Assembly: GCA_003435055.1 (NCBI GenBank)
Contig: QUMM01000004.1
Coordinates: 62,001 to 126,000, forward strand
Reading direction: 5' to 3'
DNA: 64,000 nucleotides
DNA from: Lachnospiraceae bacterium OF09-6
Lineage (GTDB): Bacteria; Bacillota; Clostridia; Lachnospirales; Lachnospiraceae
Shown: piece by piece, positions 63,274-64,000 of the stretch
Numbering within the stretch: position 1 is the first letter of the stretch
How the letters are laid out: each line of letters starts with the position of its first letter
The notes under the pieces: generated by a model
What the model was told of the DNA's origin: nothing
Seen by the model: the letters and a program-made list of their open reading frames with translations, nothing else
Databases searched by the model: none
Made by a program: the position numbers and the translations under genes

Positions 63274-64000
63274 TTAGCGGCTGTCCCTGCCCCGTTTCCT
63301 CTGCAATTCACGCTCCAAAAGTTTAATGATGGTTTCCTCCATCTGCTTCGGCGTTGTGTTCTTCGGAAAATACTTTTTCAGCTTGCTTGTGTTGATTTTC
63401 AAGGTTTCTTTCTGGTTTCCCTTTTCCTCCGTCATAATTGCAAATATCGTATCCATGTCAAGCCGCCCGCTCTGGCTTAGGCTTTTCATCCGCTGTGCCT
63501 GTGAGAGTGAGGGCGTTGCTTCTTCGCTCTCCATCGTGGCAAAGAGGTTTTCCTGCTCGTCTTTCTTCAAAAAGGACAGTTCCACCGCAGGCGTGAGGGC
63601 GATTTTCCCCTCGTCCACCATCCGCAAAATCGGCGGTATCAGTTCCGTCAAACGGATAAATCTTTGTACGGTCATCCTGCCTACGCCGAAGCCCTGTGCC
63701 ACCTTGTCGTCCGTCCGCAACTTCGTCACAACTTGTGACGAGGTTAAGTCTGTGCGGAAACCCTGCCGCTTCATGGCTTCGGATTTCATCTTGTAGGCAA
63801 ACGCCCGCTCTGATGGCAGGATATTCTCACGCTGTAAATTACTGTCTACAAGGGTGATGATGGCTCGGTCACGGTCTAAGGGCAGGACAAACGCAGGCAC
63901 GGTATTTATCCCTGCAAGTTCAGACGCACGGACACGCCGCTGCCCTGCAATCACTTCATAGCCGTTCCCGTCCTCTTTCGGGCGTGTGATTATCGGCGTG
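63274..64000 (-). CDS. ParB/RepB/Spo0J family protein, N-terminus beyond the window
   Basis: At least 241 residues; the frame is open to the last base. The ParB box is VIAGQRRVRASELAGINTVPAF, followed by LVDSNLQRENILPSERAFAYKMKSEAMKRQG and a helix-turn-helix QGFGVGRMTVQRFIRLTELIP. It is of the short conjugative-element kind, without a clear dimerisation domain; the basic tail is QRKRGRDSR. It may act in element maintenance or regulation rather than chromosome partition. Confidence 0.88.
   Translation of the reverse strand, partial: TPIITRPKEDGNGYEVIAGQRRVRASELAGINTVPAFVLPLDRDRAIITLVDSNLQRENILPSERAFAYKMKSEAMKRQGFRTDLTSSQVVTKLRTDDKVAQGFGVGRMTVQRFIRLTELIPPILRMVDEGKIALTPAVELSFLKKDEQENLFATMESEEATPSLSQAQRMKSLSQSGRLDMDTIFAIMTEEKGNQKETLKINTSKLKKYFPKNTTPKQMEETIIKLLERELQRKRGRDSR

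Larger units (their letters stand above)
60825..64000. mobile_element. Integrated conjugative or mobilisable element, left end, continuing past the window
   Basis: From about 60825 base composition shifts to higher GC and all genes run on the minus strand: a large serine recombinase at the junction, two small element genes and a ParB-like protein. The arrangement (recombinase at the very edge, cargo inside) fits Tn4451/Tn5397-type elements. The exact junction is not resolved because the other end is absent; it lies between 60818 and 60835. Confidence 0.75.

Overview
The window looks like chromosome from a Gram-positive, monoderm gut anaerobe of the Lachnospiraceae type (Blautia-like is my best guess). 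The basis is moderate GC, strong AGGAGG-type ribosome sites, sigma-A promoters, many binding-protein-dependent sugar loci, family II pyrophosphatase with CBS domains, ABC-F and NBP35-type Mrp. The right end (about 60.83 kb onward) is visibly GC-richer foreign DNA. No rRNA, tRNA or CRISPR array was seen.

Layout: 1-4.8 kb holds an NSS transporter (cut by the window edge), a FadR/GntR regulator, a GntP-type permease and an IlvD/Edd dehydratase, a likely sugar-acid pathway. 4.8-9.7 kb holds pyrophosphatase, MetY, a convincing non-coding RNA unit (about 7995-8300), an HD hydrolase and an ECF S component. 9.7-11.9 kb is a gene graveyard (REC remnant, LPXTG-type tail, Rpn-like scrap) around a D-lactate-dehydrogenase-like gene. 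11.9-20.9 kb is a xylo-oligosaccharide locus: AraC regulator, binding protein, two permeases, GH3, GH43, MBL hydrolase. 20.9-30.8 kb has ABC-F, MarR plus a giant RND pump with coiled-coil insert, a lipoprotein, Mrp and a lysozyme-like protein. 31-39.5 kb is a second sugar locus: GH127, an unclassified 718-residue protein, binding protein, permeases and a LacI regulator with visible operators. 39.6-48.5 kb has ArgS, a membrane protein kinase, a GGDEF/histidine-kinase hybrid and a Csp-like subtilase. 48.6-51 kb is an AT-rich accessory patch (HTH plus KilA-N pair, small membrane protein, remnants). Then come an IolG-like dehydrogenase, an orphan prepilin, an ISL3 element sitting inside a palindrome, and an imino/amine oxidoreductase operon (54.8-60.7 kb) whose last gene, an amino acid permease, is cut by a mobile element with a large serine recombinase that runs off the right edge.

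A theme across the window is that at least eight reading-frame breaks in seven genes are each repaired by restoring a single base, always compatible with one lost base of a 2-3 base homopolymer. This looks more like consensus error than gene decay, so the split genes are described as one gene each.

Best candidates for something undescribed: the stand-alone RNA at about 8 kb, the unclassified protein after GH127, the dispersed palindromic repeat families (one at the 5' end of the argS transcript, one invaded by an IS), and the HTH/KilA-N patch.
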